From assembly GCA_963589425.1 (NCBI GenBank), contig CAVAKZ010000028.1:1-36979 (forward strand): a stretch of DNA of 36,979 nt, given 5' to 3'. A program made the translations under genes and the position numbers. Of this stretch, positions 18,287 through 26,721 are shown piece by piece. The first letter of the stretch is position 1. Each line of letters opens with the position of its first letter. The DNA is from CAKRJP01 sp963589425 (GTDB taxonomy: Bacteria > Bacillota > Clostridia > Lachnospirales > Lachnospiraceae). The notes under the pieces are model-generated. The model saw only the letters and a list, made by a program, of their open reading frames with translations, had not been told where the DNA came from and did no database searches.

Positions 18287-19264
18287 ATGCCAAAAAAACC
18301 ATTAGTAGTACTAACAGGGCCTACGGCCGTCGGGAAAACAAAAGCGTCTATTGAACTGGCAAAATCCATAGGTGGAGAAATTATTTCTGCTGATTCTATG
18401 CAGGTGTACCGATATATGGATATTGGTTCAGCCAAGATTACAAAGGAAGAGATGGAAGGCGTGCCCCATTATCTGGTAGACCTATTAGATCCAAAAGAAG
18501 AATTTCATGTAGTGAAATTTCAGGAAATGGCAAAAAAAGCCATGGACGAAATTTATCATCATGGCCACATTCCTATAGTAGTAGGCGGAACCGGATTTTA
18601 CATTCAAGCCCTTCTTTATGATATTGATTTTACTGACAAGGATGAGGACTTAACAATTCGACAGGAACTGGAAGCCTTTGCCGATAAAAATGGGCTTGAG
18701 GCCCTTCATGACCGCCTTCTTGAGGTGGATCCCAAATCTGCAGAAACTATTCATGCTAATAATAAAAAAAGAGTGATTCGGGCTTTGGAATTTTTCAGGC
18801 AGACAGGAAGACCTATTTCAGAACACAACGAAAGGGAAAGAGCCAAAGAATCTCCCTATGATTTTCGATATTTTGTGCTGACAGATGACAGGCAGAAGTT
18901 ATACAATCGAATTGATAGGAGAGTAGACCTTATGCTAGAAGCAGGTCTGGTGGATGAAGTTTGTAAATTAAAAGAAATGGGTTGCACCAAAGATATGGTC
19001 TCTATGCAGGGGTTAGGATACAAGGAAATCCTTGAATACCTAGAGGGGACCATTTCATTGGAGGAAGCCATTTATAAAATTAAACGTGACACCAGACATT
19101 TCGCCAAACGCCAGCTTACCTGGTTTCGAAGAGAACGTCAGGTGATCTGGCTGAATAAAGAGACCTATCAGAACGAAACAGCACTTATAAAGGACATGAT
19201 GAAAAAGACGGAGGGGTTAAGATGCTTGAACGATTCAAACGAAGATCTAAATCTAAATTTGTAA
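18287..19264 (+). CDS. miaA: tRNA dimethylallyltransferase MiaA
   Basis: This enzyme transfers the dimethylallyl group to A37 of tRNAs reading UNN codons, producing the substrate of MiaB. The 325 residues have the P-loop GPTAVGKTKAS (residues 11-21), the SADSMQVYRYMDIGSAK motif and VVGGTGFYIQAL. RDTRHFAKRQLTWFRRE is near the C-terminus. Its ATG follows the mutL stop with no gap, and its last 43 bases overlap the next gene. Confidence 0.96.
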   Translation: MPKKPLVVLTGPTAVGKTKASIELAKSIGGEIISADSMQVYRYMDIGSAKITKEEMEGVPHYLVDLLDPKEEFHVVKFQEMAKKAMDEIYHHGHIPIVVGGTGFYIQALLYDIDFTDKDEDLTIRQELEAFADKNGLEALHDRLLEVDPKSAETIHANNKKRVIRALEFFRQTGRPISEHNERERAKESPYDFRYFVLTDDRQKLYNRIDRRVDLMLEAGLVDEVCKLKEMGCTKDMVSMQGLGYKEILEYLEGTISLEEAIYKIKRDTRHFAKRQLTWFRRERQVIWLNKETYQNETALIKDMMKKTEGLRCLNDSNEDLNLNL

Positions 19265-19521
19265 ATCGGCTAAACACACTTATGGGAATTTATGAAACCA
19301 GCATGGATACCAGAGCCACCTACAAGGAATTATTAAAATTGGAAATATTGGTAAAGACCCAGGGGGAGCGGGCCCTTTATGATTTGAACCGAGCATCTCT
19401 TTTATATGACTTAAAACATTATAGGGAGGCTTCCGATATTATTTTGGAAATCCCTTCCCTAAATCCGGAATTTGATGCAAAGTGCGCCATTATTAAGACG
19501 AAAATTATGGATGCCTTGTAG
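19222..19521 (+). CDS. Small unknown protein after miaA
   Basis: A 99-residue, highly charged, mainly helical protein with a basic N-terminus (MLERFKRRSKSKF). The layout resembles a single TPR-like helix pair (ALYDLNRASLLYDLKHYREA). I do not recognise a family. ATG 19222 has a ggagg site about 8 bases upstream and lies within the end of miaA. The position, directly after miaA, is where many Firmicutes carry hfq. The sequence does not show the Sm motifs of Hfq. Confidence 0.75.
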   Translation: MLERFKRRSKSKFVNRLNTLMGIYETSMDTRATYKELLKLEILVKTQGERALYDLNRASLLYDLKHYREASDIILEIPSLNPEFDAKCAIIKTKIMDAL

Positions 19522-19545
19522 GAAGAATAGTTAGGAGATAAGACT

Positions 19546-20841
19546 ATGCCAGATATGCATAATATTTATAGAGAGATTGGGATTCGAAGATCAGTACTTG
19601 ATTTCGGAAACCAGATAGAAGATTCTTTAAAGGAGAGATTTGCTGACATCGATGAGATGGCGGAGTACAATCAGTTAAAAGTTATTCACGCTATGCAGGG
19701 GAATCGTGTAAATGTATCCTGCTTTAACTATGTCAGCGGATATGGTTATGACGATCACGGAAGAGATACCTTAGAAAAAGTATATGCTTCTATTTTTCAT
19801 ACAGAAGCTGCCCTGGTACGGCCCCAGATTACCTGCGGAACCCATGCCCTTGCATTAGCTTTAGCAGCTAATTTAAGACCCGGAGACGAACTGGTATCTA
19901 TTGCCGGAAAACCTTATGACACCTTAGAAGAAGTCATTGGAATCAGACCTTCCAATGGATCTCTTGCAGAATATGGAATCAGCTATAAGCAGGTAGATCT
20001 TTTGCCGGATGGTTCCTTTGATTTTGAAGCGATTAAAAATACTTTGTCGAAAAAAACCAAACTGGTGACGATTCAACGGTCCAAGGGATATCAGACAAGA
20101 CCAAGCTTTTCTGTGGCCCAGATCGGAGAGGCCATTTCTTTTGTAAAATCTCTGGGCCTGGATATTATCTGTATGGTTGATAATTGTTACGGAGAGTTTG
20201 TAGAAGAATTAGAACCTAGTGATGTGGGAGCAGACATGGTGGTTGGATCTCTCATTAAGAACCCGGGAGGAGGACTTGCTCCTATTGGAGGCTATATTGC
20301 AGGAAGAGAAGACCTTATTGAAAACTGTGGCTATCGCCTGACTTCTCCGGGACTTGGAAGAGAAGTAGGGGCATCCCTAGATGTGATGCGGTCCTTCTAT
20401 CAGGGGCTTTTTCTTGCTCCTACAGTGGTGGCTTCTGCCTTGAAAGGAGCTATTTTTGCTGCAAATATTTATGAAAAATTAGGCTATCCTGTAGTTCCTA
20501 ACGGATCAGAGAGCCGACATGATATCATTCAGGCTGTTGAGTTTGGAAAACCGGAGGGAGTAATTGCCTTCTGCAAGGGAATTCAGGCAGCAGCTCCGGT
20601 AGACTCCTATGTAACGCCGGAGCCTTGGCCTATGCCAGGCTATGACAGCCATGTCATTATGGCAGCAGGAGCCTTTGTCCAGGGATCCTCTATTGAGTTA
20701 AGTGCGGATGGCCCTATTAAAGAACCCTATGCCGTATACTTCCAGGGAGGTCTTACCGCTCCCCATGCAAAGCTTGGTATATTAATGTCCTTAGAATATT
20801 TGATTCGTGACGGCGTGATTAAAGAAGAGTTATTAAAATAG
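19546..20841 (+). CDS. Methionine gamma-lyase-family / aluminium resistance-like PLP protein
   Basis: A 431-residue PLP-dependent protein of the family annotated as 'aluminium resistance protein' or methionine gamma-lyase family (B. subtilis YnbB type). Seen: the N-terminal RVNVSCFNYVSGYGYDDHGR, the central ICMVDNCYGEFVEELEP with the PLP-ring Asp, and VVGSLIKNPGGGLAPIGGYI with the probable Schiff-base Lys. The true substrate of this group is not well established. It follows miaA and the small unknown gene, as YnbB follows the miaA region in Bacillus. Confidence 0.85.
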   Translation: MPDMHNIYREIGIRRSVLDFGNQIEDSLKERFADIDEMAEYNQLKVIHAMQGNRVNVSCFNYVSGYGYDDHGRDTLEKVYASIFHTEAALVRPQITCGTHALALALAANLRPGDELVSIAGKPYDTLEEVIGIRPSNGSLAEYGISYKQVDLLPDGSFDFEAIKNTLSKKTKLVTIQRSKGYQTRPSFSVAQIGEAISFVKSLGLDIICMVDNCYGEFVEELEPSDVGADMVVGSLIKNPGGGLAPIGGYIAGREDLIENCGYRLTSPGLGREVGASLDVMRSFYQGLFLAPTVVASALKGAIFAANIYEKLGYPVVPNGSESRHDIIQAVEFGKPEGVIAFCKGIQAAAPVDSYVTPEPWPMPGYDSHVIMAAGAFVQGSSIELSADGPIKEPYAVYFQGGLTAPHAKLGILMSLEYLIRDGVIKEELLK

Positions 20842-20854
20842 AAGATAAAAGCTT

Positions 20855-22078
20855 ATGAAGAAAATTGTGATTCTTGGAGGCGGAGCCTCTGGTATGGTGG
20901 CAGCTATTGAAGCTGCCCGAACCAATAAAAAAACACAAGTTTATATTGTAGAGCGAAAAGATGCCTTAGGGAAAAAGTTATTAGCTACCGGAAATGGTCG
21001 CTGTAACCTTACCAATGAGAATATGGCCGCTTCTCATTTTCGAAGTGACAACATGGAAATAATTCCACAAATTCTCGGGGCATTTAATAGCAAGGATACT
21101 CTTGACTTTTTCTCTGATCTTGGTCTTATGACTAAATCCAGAGAAGGTTATATTTATCCTAGGTCTGACCAGGCCCAAACAGTTGTAAATCTATTGGTGG
21201 CTGAACTAAAAAAACAAAAGGTCATCATTAAAACAGGAAGTAAAGTATTAAAAATCAAGCACGAAAATAATGCTTTTGAAATTGTGACAGATCAAGAAAA
21301 TCTAAAAGCAGATTCCTTGATTTTAGCTTGCGGCGGTAAGGCCCAGCCAGAGCTTGGCTCTGATGGAAGCGGCTATGGATTTGCCCAATCCTTTGGTCAC
21401 CATCTTTCCCCTGTAGTGCCTTCTTTAGTTCCCTTAAAAGTAAAGAATTTTTCTTTTAAAAAAGCAGCTGGGGTTAGAAGCCTAGCTAAGGTGTCTGCTC
21501 TTGTTGAGGGAAATGTAGTTGCCAGCGATACTGGAGAATTGCAGGTTACAGCCTATGGACTTTCCGGAATTCCGATTTTTCAGATAAGCCGGTATGTGTC
21601 AAAGGCTCTTTATGAAGAAAAGCCTGTAAAAGTCTTGGTGGATTTTCTGCCTGATCTTAATAGCAAAGAAATGGATACATGGATTTATAGGCAAAAAAAT
21701 TCGGTGAAGGATAGGACACTTTTTGATTTTTTAACAGGTATCTTTAATGGAAAGCTGGTAAGCGAATTTTTAAAAAAATCCCATTTGTCCGGAAGCATTT
21801 TCATAGAAGACTTAAAAGAATCACAGTGGAAAAAATTGCTATATGCTATAAAAAACCAGGAGTTTCTAATCCAGGATACTATGGGATTTTCAAGAGCTCA
21901 AGTCTGTGGAGGAGGAGTGAAAACCACGGAGATATCCGCTTCCACCCTAGAGTCCAAATATATCAAGAACTTATATCTTGTAGGTGAGCTATTGGATGTA
22001 GATGGAGTTTGCGGAGGTTATAACCTTCAGTGGGCCTGGGCGACCGGATATCTGGCAGGAAAGGATGCGGCAAAATGA
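20855..22078 (+). CDS. HI0933/BaiN-like flavoprotein
   Basis: A 407-residue FAD-binding protein of the HI0933 family, often named 'aminoacetone oxidase family FAD-binding enzyme' or BaiN-like. The N-terminal dinucleotide motif is ILGGGASGMVAAIEAAR. The family-typical GNGRCNLTNEN is near residue 46. LILACGGKAQPELGSDGSGY and the C-terminal GELLDVDGVCGGYNLQWAWA are also present. The reaction in this organism is unknown. Its last 4 bases overlap the next flavoprotein gene. Confidence 0.88.
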   Translation: MKKIVILGGGASGMVAAIEAARTNKKTQVYIVERKDALGKKLLATGNGRCNLTNENMAASHFRSDNMEIIPQILGAFNSKDTLDFFSDLGLMTKSREGYIYPRSDQAQTVVNLLVAELKKQKVIIKTGSKVLKIKHENNAFEIVTDQENLKADSLILACGGKAQPELGSDGSGYGFAQSFGHHLSPVVPSLVPLKVKNFSFKKAAGVRSLAKVSALVEGNVVASDTGELQVTAYGLSGIPIFQISRYVSKALYEEKPVKVLVDFLPDLNSKEMDTWIYRQKNSVKDRTLFDFLTGIFNGKLVSEFLKKSHLSGSIFIEDLKESQWKKLLYAIKNQEFLIQDTMGFSRAQVCGGGVKTTEISASTLESKYIKNLYLVGELLDVDGVCGGYNLQWAWATGYLAGKDAAK

Positions 22079-23703
22079 TTCAAATCAGTCAATTAAAACT
22101 AGATATTCACCATAGCAAAAAGGATCTGGAAAAGAAAATATTAAAAACTTTGCGTATTTCGGAAAGTCAGCTTATTTCTTATGAGATTAAAAAGCAGTCC
22201 ATAGATGCCAGAAAAAAGCCCCAGCTTTTTTATGTTTATACGGTGCTTGTAAGGGCAAAACAGGAAGCTCAAATTATAAAAAAATGCAAAAATTCCAATG
22301 TAAAATTCATTGAAGCAGGCCGGGGTTACGATTTTATTCCCAGCGGTAGGGAAAGTATGAAATATCGTCCGGTGATTATTGGTACCGGACCGGCAGGGCT
22401 CTTCTGTGGATATTTTTTGGCAATAAATGGGTATCAACCGATTTTGCTGGAGAGAGGTGCTGATGTAGACTCCAGACAAAAGATCGTAGATGAGTTTTGG
22501 AATTCAGGCAGGCTTCTTGTAAATTCTAATGTGCAATTTGGGGAAGGAGGAGCCGGGACTTTTTCTGATGGAAAATTAAATACCTTGGTTCATGATCCGA
22601 AAGGTAGAAACCAAAAGGTCCTGGAGCTTTTTGTAGAGTCAGGAGCTGATCCTGAGATTCTCTATCAGCAAAAGCCCCATGTAGGGACAGATGTATTGGC
22701 CAAGGTCGTGAAAAATATTCGTAAAGAAATTATTTCTCTGGGAGGAGAAGTGAAATTTTTTTCTCAGGTTACAGACCTTATTTATGAGGATTGTGAAGGC
22801 TCCAAAATCCTTTCAAAATTGCAAGTTACAGATACGAAATCTGGAGAGACTTGGGACTTGAGAACCCATCTTGCAGTTCTTGCTATTGGTCACAGTGCCC
22901 GAGATACTTTTGAAATGCTAGAGAAAAGAAAGATTCCCATGGAGCAAAAACCCTTTGCTGTAGGAGTTCGAATTGAGCATCCCCAGAGTATGATTAACGC
23001 ATCCCAGTACGGAGCCGGCCATGATGATCTTCCGGCAGCATCTTACAAGCTTTCAACCAAAGCCGGCAATGGACGTGGAGTTTATACTTTCTGCATGTGT
23101 CCGGGAGGCTATGTGGTAAATGCATCCTCTGAAGCAGGAAGATTAGCCGTCAATGGTATGAGCTACCGTGCCCGTGATGGGGAAAATGCCAACAGTGCAG
23201 TCATTGCTACGGTAACTCCCAAAGATTTTCCGGGGGAAGGGGTCCTTTCAGGCTTAGAATTTCAAAGACATTTGGAGGAGAAGGCCTTTGAAATTGGAGA
23301 AGGGAAGATTCCGGTGCAGCGTTTTGGAGATTTTTGTAAAAATAAAGCCTCAGATGCCAGTGAAGAAATAAAAAAATCCTTGCAGCCTCAGATGAAGGGA
23401 GCCTACCATTGGAGTAATGTTCGAAGTATTTTTCCAAAAGACCTTGGAGATGCCCTGGAAGAGGGAATTCATTCTTTTGACCAACGTATCACTGGTTACG
23501 GAAGAGCAGACGCCATTGTGTCAGGAGTGGAAAGCAGGACTTCATCTCCAGTTCGAATTATAAGAGATGAGAACTTCTTAAGTTCCATTGCCGGTTTATA
23601 TCCTTGTGGAGAGGGAGCTGGATATGCCGGTGGAATTACTTCCGCAGCTATGGATGGAATAAAAGTGGCGGAAGCTATTATGAATCGTTATAAAAAAATG
23701 TGA
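22075..23703 (+). CDS. Uncharacterised FAD-dependent dehydrogenase (COG2509-like)
   Basis: A 542-residue protein with ATG 22075 chosen because it forms an ATGA overlap with the previous stop; the open frame to 22030 would read through that gene. An N-terminal domain of about 95 residues, apparently RNA-binding-like or ferredoxin-like, precedes the FAD motif VIIGTGPAGLFCGYFLA near residues 99-115. QFGEGGAGTFSDGKLNT and GVESRTSSPVRI are typical for this COG. The C-terminal LYPCGEGAGYAGGITSAAMDG binds FAD. The physiological role is unknown. It is co-translated with the HI0933-like gene. Confidence 0.88.
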   Translation: MIQISQLKLDIHHSKKDLEKKILKTLRISESQLISYEIKKQSIDARKKPQLFYVYTVLVRAKQEAQIIKKCKNSNVKFIEAGRGYDFIPSGRESMKYRPVIIGTGPAGLFCGYFLAINGYQPILLERGADVDSRQKIVDEFWNSGRLLVNSNVQFGEGGAGTFSDGKLNTLVHDPKGRNQKVLELFVESGADPEILYQQKPHVGTDVLAKVVKNIRKEIISLGGEVKFFSQVTDLIYEDCEGSKILSKLQVTDTKSGETWDLRTHLAVLAIGHSARDTFEMLEKRKIPMEQKPFAVGVRIEHPQSMINASQYGAGHDDLPAASYKLSTKAGNGRGVYTFCMCPGGYVVNASSEAGRLAVNGMSYRARDGENANSAVIATVTPKDFPGEGVLSGLEFQRHLEEKAFEIGEGKIPVQRFGDFCKNKASDASEEIKKSLQPQMKGAYHWSNVRSIFPKDLGDALEEGIHSFDQRITGYGRADAIVSGVESRTSSPVRIIRDENFLSSIAGLYPCGEGAGYAGGITSAAMDGIKVAEAIMNRYKKM

Positions 23704-23739
23704 TGATATTGTTAAATTTTCATTCTCAATCAATACGTC

Positions 23740-23768
23740 TGTACACGTTTTTGCAAATGTGATAAAAT
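23740..23768 (+). promoter_or_regulatory. Extended -10 promoter upstream of the DUF4321-radC-mre stretch
   Basis: The -10 TAAAAT (23763-23768) is preceded by TGa (23760-23762), an extended -10. A weak -35 TGTACA (23740-23745) lies 17 bases upstream. It sits in the longest gene-free stretch near here (100 bases), about 36 bases before the DUF4321 start. This makes it the best candidate promoter for the rod-shape genes. Confidence 0.55.
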
Positions 23769-23803
23769 ATACGCTGTTAAATACGAGGAGGAGTTTATAA
23801 ATT

Positions 23804-24064
23804 ATGAAAGGAACAGGAAGTAAAAACACCTGGGCTTTATTTTTGATGCTTTTGGCAGGAATTGTCATTGGCGGATTTATTGGTACACTTACCAAGGATG
23901 TATCAGCATTAAACTGGTTATCCTATGGGCAGTCCTTTGGATTAGACGATCCTATTGTCTTAGATCTTGGAGTTTTAGTTGTAACCTTTGGACTTTCTAT
24001 CAATATCAGCATCGCCAGCATCATAGGGGTTGTTCTGGCTATTATCATTTATCGTTTCTTGTAA
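23804..24064 (+). CDS. DUF4321 small membrane protein
   Basis: An 86-residue protein with two hydrophobic segments, about residues 10-28 (WALFLMLLAGIVIGGFIG) and 65-86 (SIASIIGVVLAIIIYRFL). The linker has LDLGVLVVTFGLSINI. This matches the DUF4321 family, usually found next to radC and mreB in Clostridia. The function is unknown. A strong gaggaggag site precedes ATG 23804. Its place upstream of radC and mreB suggests a cell envelope link (inference). Confidence 0.85.
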   Translation: MKGTGSKNTWALFLMLLAGIVIGGFIGTLTKDVSALNWLSYGQSFGLDDPIVLDLGVLVVTFGLSINISIASIIGVVLAIIIYRFL

Positions 24065-24097
24065 GTTCTTAAGATGTCGTACGAATCTGTTGATTAA

Positions 24098-24802
24098 ATG
24101 AACCAAACAACTACAATTAAGGCGTTGCCAAAAGAGGAACGTCCATATGAAAAATGTCTGCAAAAAGGTGCCTCTTCTTTGACGAATGAAGAACTTTTAG
24201 CAGTCTTGTTGCGTACCGGTACCAAGGGAGAGAATGCTCTGGAGCTTTCCAGACGCATTCTTTATAATGCCGGAGAGTCAGGGCTTCTTGCTATTCACCA
24301 GTTTAACTTAAACAGACTTTTAAAAATTAAAGGAATCGGCAAGGTAAAGGCAGTTCAGATTTCCTGTATTTCTGAATTGGCAAAACGCTTATCCAAAACA
24401 AGTTATTCGGATTCTATTTGCTTTACGGACCCAGAGACCATTGCTCATTACTATATGGAAGAAATGCGTCACGAAAAACAAGAGATCATGAAGCTTTTAA
24501 TGTTAAATTCCAAAACCAAACTAATTGGAGAGACTAACATTTCAAAAGGCACAGTTAATGCCTCCTTAATTACGCCGAGAGAATTATTTATTGAAGCATT
24601 ACAAAAAAATGCTGTTTCCATTATTATTTTACATAACCATCCCAGCGGTGACCCAACCCCTAGCAGAGAGGATGTATTGGTTACCAAAAGGATTCGTGAA
24701 GCAGGCATGCTCATCGGAATTGATCTTTTAGATCACGTAGTAATCGGAGATAATTGCTACATTAGCTTTCGAGAGGAGGGTATGCTGGAGAAAGGATTAT
24801 AA
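24098..24802 (+). CDS. radC: RadC/DUF2466 JAB-domain protein
   Basis: A 234-residue RadC homologue. The N-terminal part carries a helix-hairpin-helix (LLKIKGIGKVKAVQI). The C-terminal JAMM/MPN domain has the metal motif HNHPSGDPTPSREDV, with an upstream Glu in GETNISKGTVNAS. The old link to DNA repair is disputed, and the function is unknown. In B. subtilis radC also precedes mreBCD. I see no convincing Shine-Dalgarno site before ATG 24098, so translation may depend on the upstream gene. Confidence 0.92.
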   Translation: MNQTTTIKALPKEERPYEKCLQKGASSLTNEELLAVLLRTGTKGENALELSRRILYNAGESGLLAIHQFNLNRLLKIKGIGKVKAVQISCISELAKRLSKTSYSDSICFTDPETIAHYYMEEMRHEKQEIMKLLMLNSKTKLIGETNISKGTVNASLITPRELFIEALQKNAVSIIILHNHPSGDPTPSREDVLVTKRIREAGMLIGIDLLDHVVIGDNCYISFREEGMLEKGL

Positions 24803-24805
24803 TAA

Positions 24806-25828
24806 ATGGCTAAGAATATTTATGGAATTGACCTTGGATCTTATGAGATCAAAGTTTATGATAAAAATGAAGATACCTTTTGGAAGGAAAAAGATGCCAT
24901 TGCAATTAAAAATCAAACAGATATTCTTGCAGTGGGAGACGAAGCTTACGGAATGTATGAACGTACGCCTTCAAAAATCGATGTGGTTTTTCCTATGGAG
25001 GAAGGTGTGATTTCAAGATTTAATGACATGCAGTATCTTTTGCAAAGCCTTTTAAAAAAAGGCAGAAGGTATTCTAGAGGTGCAGAGTATGTTATTGCTG
25101 TGCCCACAGATATTACAGAAGTTCAAAAAAAAGCCTTCTTCGATCTAGTGGTTCATTCCAATGCCAAGGCAAGGGAGATTAACATTGTAGAGCGTTCTAT
25201 CGCTGATGCCATAGGCTTGAATCTAGATGTTCAAAACACCAAAGGCGTGATTATTGTAAATTTCGGTGGGGAAACTATCGAACAGTCAGTAGTTGCAGAA
25301 GGTGGTCTTGTCTATAACAAGCTTTTGAAATTCGGTGGAGTTAGTTTTGACAGGGCTATTGTAAATTTGGTGCGAAACACCCACGATTTCTTAATTGGTA
25401 TGCATACAGCTGAAAAACTAAGAAAGGATTTTGGGGTTCTTACCAGTGAATCTGATGAAGTACAGACGGTTTCCGGCAGGGATCTTATCACAGGAGTCCC
25501 TATGCAAAAGACTATTTCCATTAATCTGGTGAGAACTGCCATGCGGGAGCCTTTGCTAGAATGTGTGGCAGGTATACAGTCACTCCTTGGCCGAATCCCC
25601 CCAGAGGTTCGAAAGGCCATTCATGAGAACGGTATTTTCCTGACCGGTGGAGTGGCTCATACCGCAGGATTAGAGACCTATATAGAAGAATCCACCGGAA
25701 TTAAAACCAGAACTTCTGTGGAACCGGATATTTGCTCCGTAATGGGACTTAAAAAAATCATGGAATCAAAAGAATTAAAGAAACTTGCTTACTCGATGGT
25801 AGAAGAAAATTATAGGTGGATGAGATAG
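24806..25828 (+). CDS. mreB: Divergent MreB-like actin homologue
   Basis: A 340-residue actin-fold protein in the mreB position directly before mreC. The overall MreB pattern is clear: NIYGIDLGS at residues 4-12, VIAVPTDITEVQKKA at 96-110, and LLKFGGVSFDRAI at 173-185. Several nucleotide-site positions differ from canonical MreB. The EEP motif reads ERS (129-131), so the Glu just before Pro is Arg130. The phosphate-2 motif DIGGGT reads NFGGET (152-157). LTGGGA reads LTGGVA (279-284). It may bind nucleotide poorly or fail to hydrolyse it. Whether another canonical mreB exists elsewhere in the genome cannot be seen. Its TAG stop lies one base before the mreC start. Confidence 0.88.
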   Translation: MAKNIYGIDLGSYEIKVYDKNEDTFWKEKDAIAIKNQTDILAVGDEAYGMYERTPSKIDVVFPMEEGVISRFNDMQYLLQSLLKKGRRYSRGAEYVIAVPTDITEVQKKAFFDLVVHSNAKAREINIVERSIADAIGLNLDVQNTKGVIIVNFGGETIEQSVVAEGGLVYNKLLKFGGVSFDRAIVNLVRNTHDFLIGMHTAEKLRKDFGVLTSESDEVQTVSGRDLITGVPMQKTISINLVRTAMREPLLECVAGIQSLLGRIPPEVRKAIHENGIFLTGGVAHTAGLETYIEESTGIKTRTSVEPDICSVMGLKKIMESKELKKLAYSMVEENYRWMR

Positions 25829-25829
25829 T

Positions 25830-26693
25830 ATGAAAATTAAGAATCAGGCAACTCTCCCAAGTAAATATTGGCTGCTCCTTGTAGTAATCCTCTGTGTTCT
25901 TTTAGGAGGAATCTGGAAGGTAACCGGCGGCGGAGGCCCTTTGGGATTTATTGCCAATTATACAGTGATTCCAATGCAAAAGGGAATTGCCTATGTGGGG
26001 CAATATATTAGCGACGTCTCTGATAATCTTAAAACCATGGAAGAGATGAAAGCAGAAAATGAGGAACTTCAATCCAAAGTAGACGAGCTTACCATCGATA
26101 ATACAAGATTAAATCAAGAGCAATATGAATTGGAGCGTTTAAGAGATTTATATAAATTAGATGCCAATTATGCTGACTATGAGAAAATTGGGGCTCGGGT
26201 TATTGCCAACAATGGCAGCAACTGGTTTGATGATTTTACCATTGATAAGGGAAGCAAGGATGGTGTGAAAATTAATTCCAACGTACTGGCCGGAAGTGGT
26301 TTAGCCGGAATTGTAACAGAAGTTGGGCCAAACTATGCAAGGGTTAGGTCTGTTATTGATGATTCAAGTAATATCAGTGGTATGATGCTTTCAACCTCTG
26401 ATACTTGCATTGTTCAGGGCGACCTACAGTTAATGGATGACGGAAAAATCCGTTTTGAGAAACTAGCCAACAATGACAATGAAATTCAAGTAGGGGAGCA
26501 GGTGGTAACCTCCCATGTCAGCAACCGATATCTCCAGGGACTTTTAATTGGATACGTCAGTGAGATTAATGTAGATTCCAACAATCTTACCAGGTCTGGT
26601 TACATTACACCGGCTGTGGATTTTACCAATATCCAGGAAGTTTTAGTAATTACAACTACCAAAGAGGATATTACAGAAACTTCAGAAGAATAA
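25830..26693 (+). CDS. mreC: Rod shape-determining protein MreC
   Basis: A 287-residue bitopic protein that organises the elongation machinery outside the membrane. One N-terminal membrane helix lies at about 10-30. A coiled coil (about 65-105; MEEMKAENEELQSKVDELT) follows. The MreC beta domains come next: RVIANNGSNWFDDFTIDKGS, VLAGSGLAGIVTEVGPNYA and VVTSHVSNRYLQGLLIGYV. There is no clear Shine-Dalgarno site, and the start is one base after the mreB stop, so coupling is likely. Confidence 0.95.
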   Translation: MKIKNQATLPSKYWLLLVVILCVLLGGIWKVTGGGGPLGFIANYTVIPMQKGIAYVGQYISDVSDNLKTMEEMKAENEELQSKVDELTIDNTRLNQEQYELERLRDLYKLDANYADYEKIGARVIANNGSNWFDDFTIDKGSKDGVKINSNVLAGSGLAGIVTEVGPNYARVRSVIDDSSNISGMMLSTSDTCIVQGDLQLMDDGKIRFEKLANNDNEIQVGEQVVTSHVSNRYLQGLLIGYVSEINVDSNNLTRSGYITPAVDFTNIQEVLVITTTKEDITETSEE

Positions 26694-26721
26694 GATTTAA
26701 GAACAACAAAAAGGAGGTTCT

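Noticed and set aside
22030..22074. Longer N-terminus of the COG2509-like protein
   Set aside because: The extra residues come from reading the end of the HI0933-like gene in another frame. ATG 22075 forms a normal ATGA coupling overlap.
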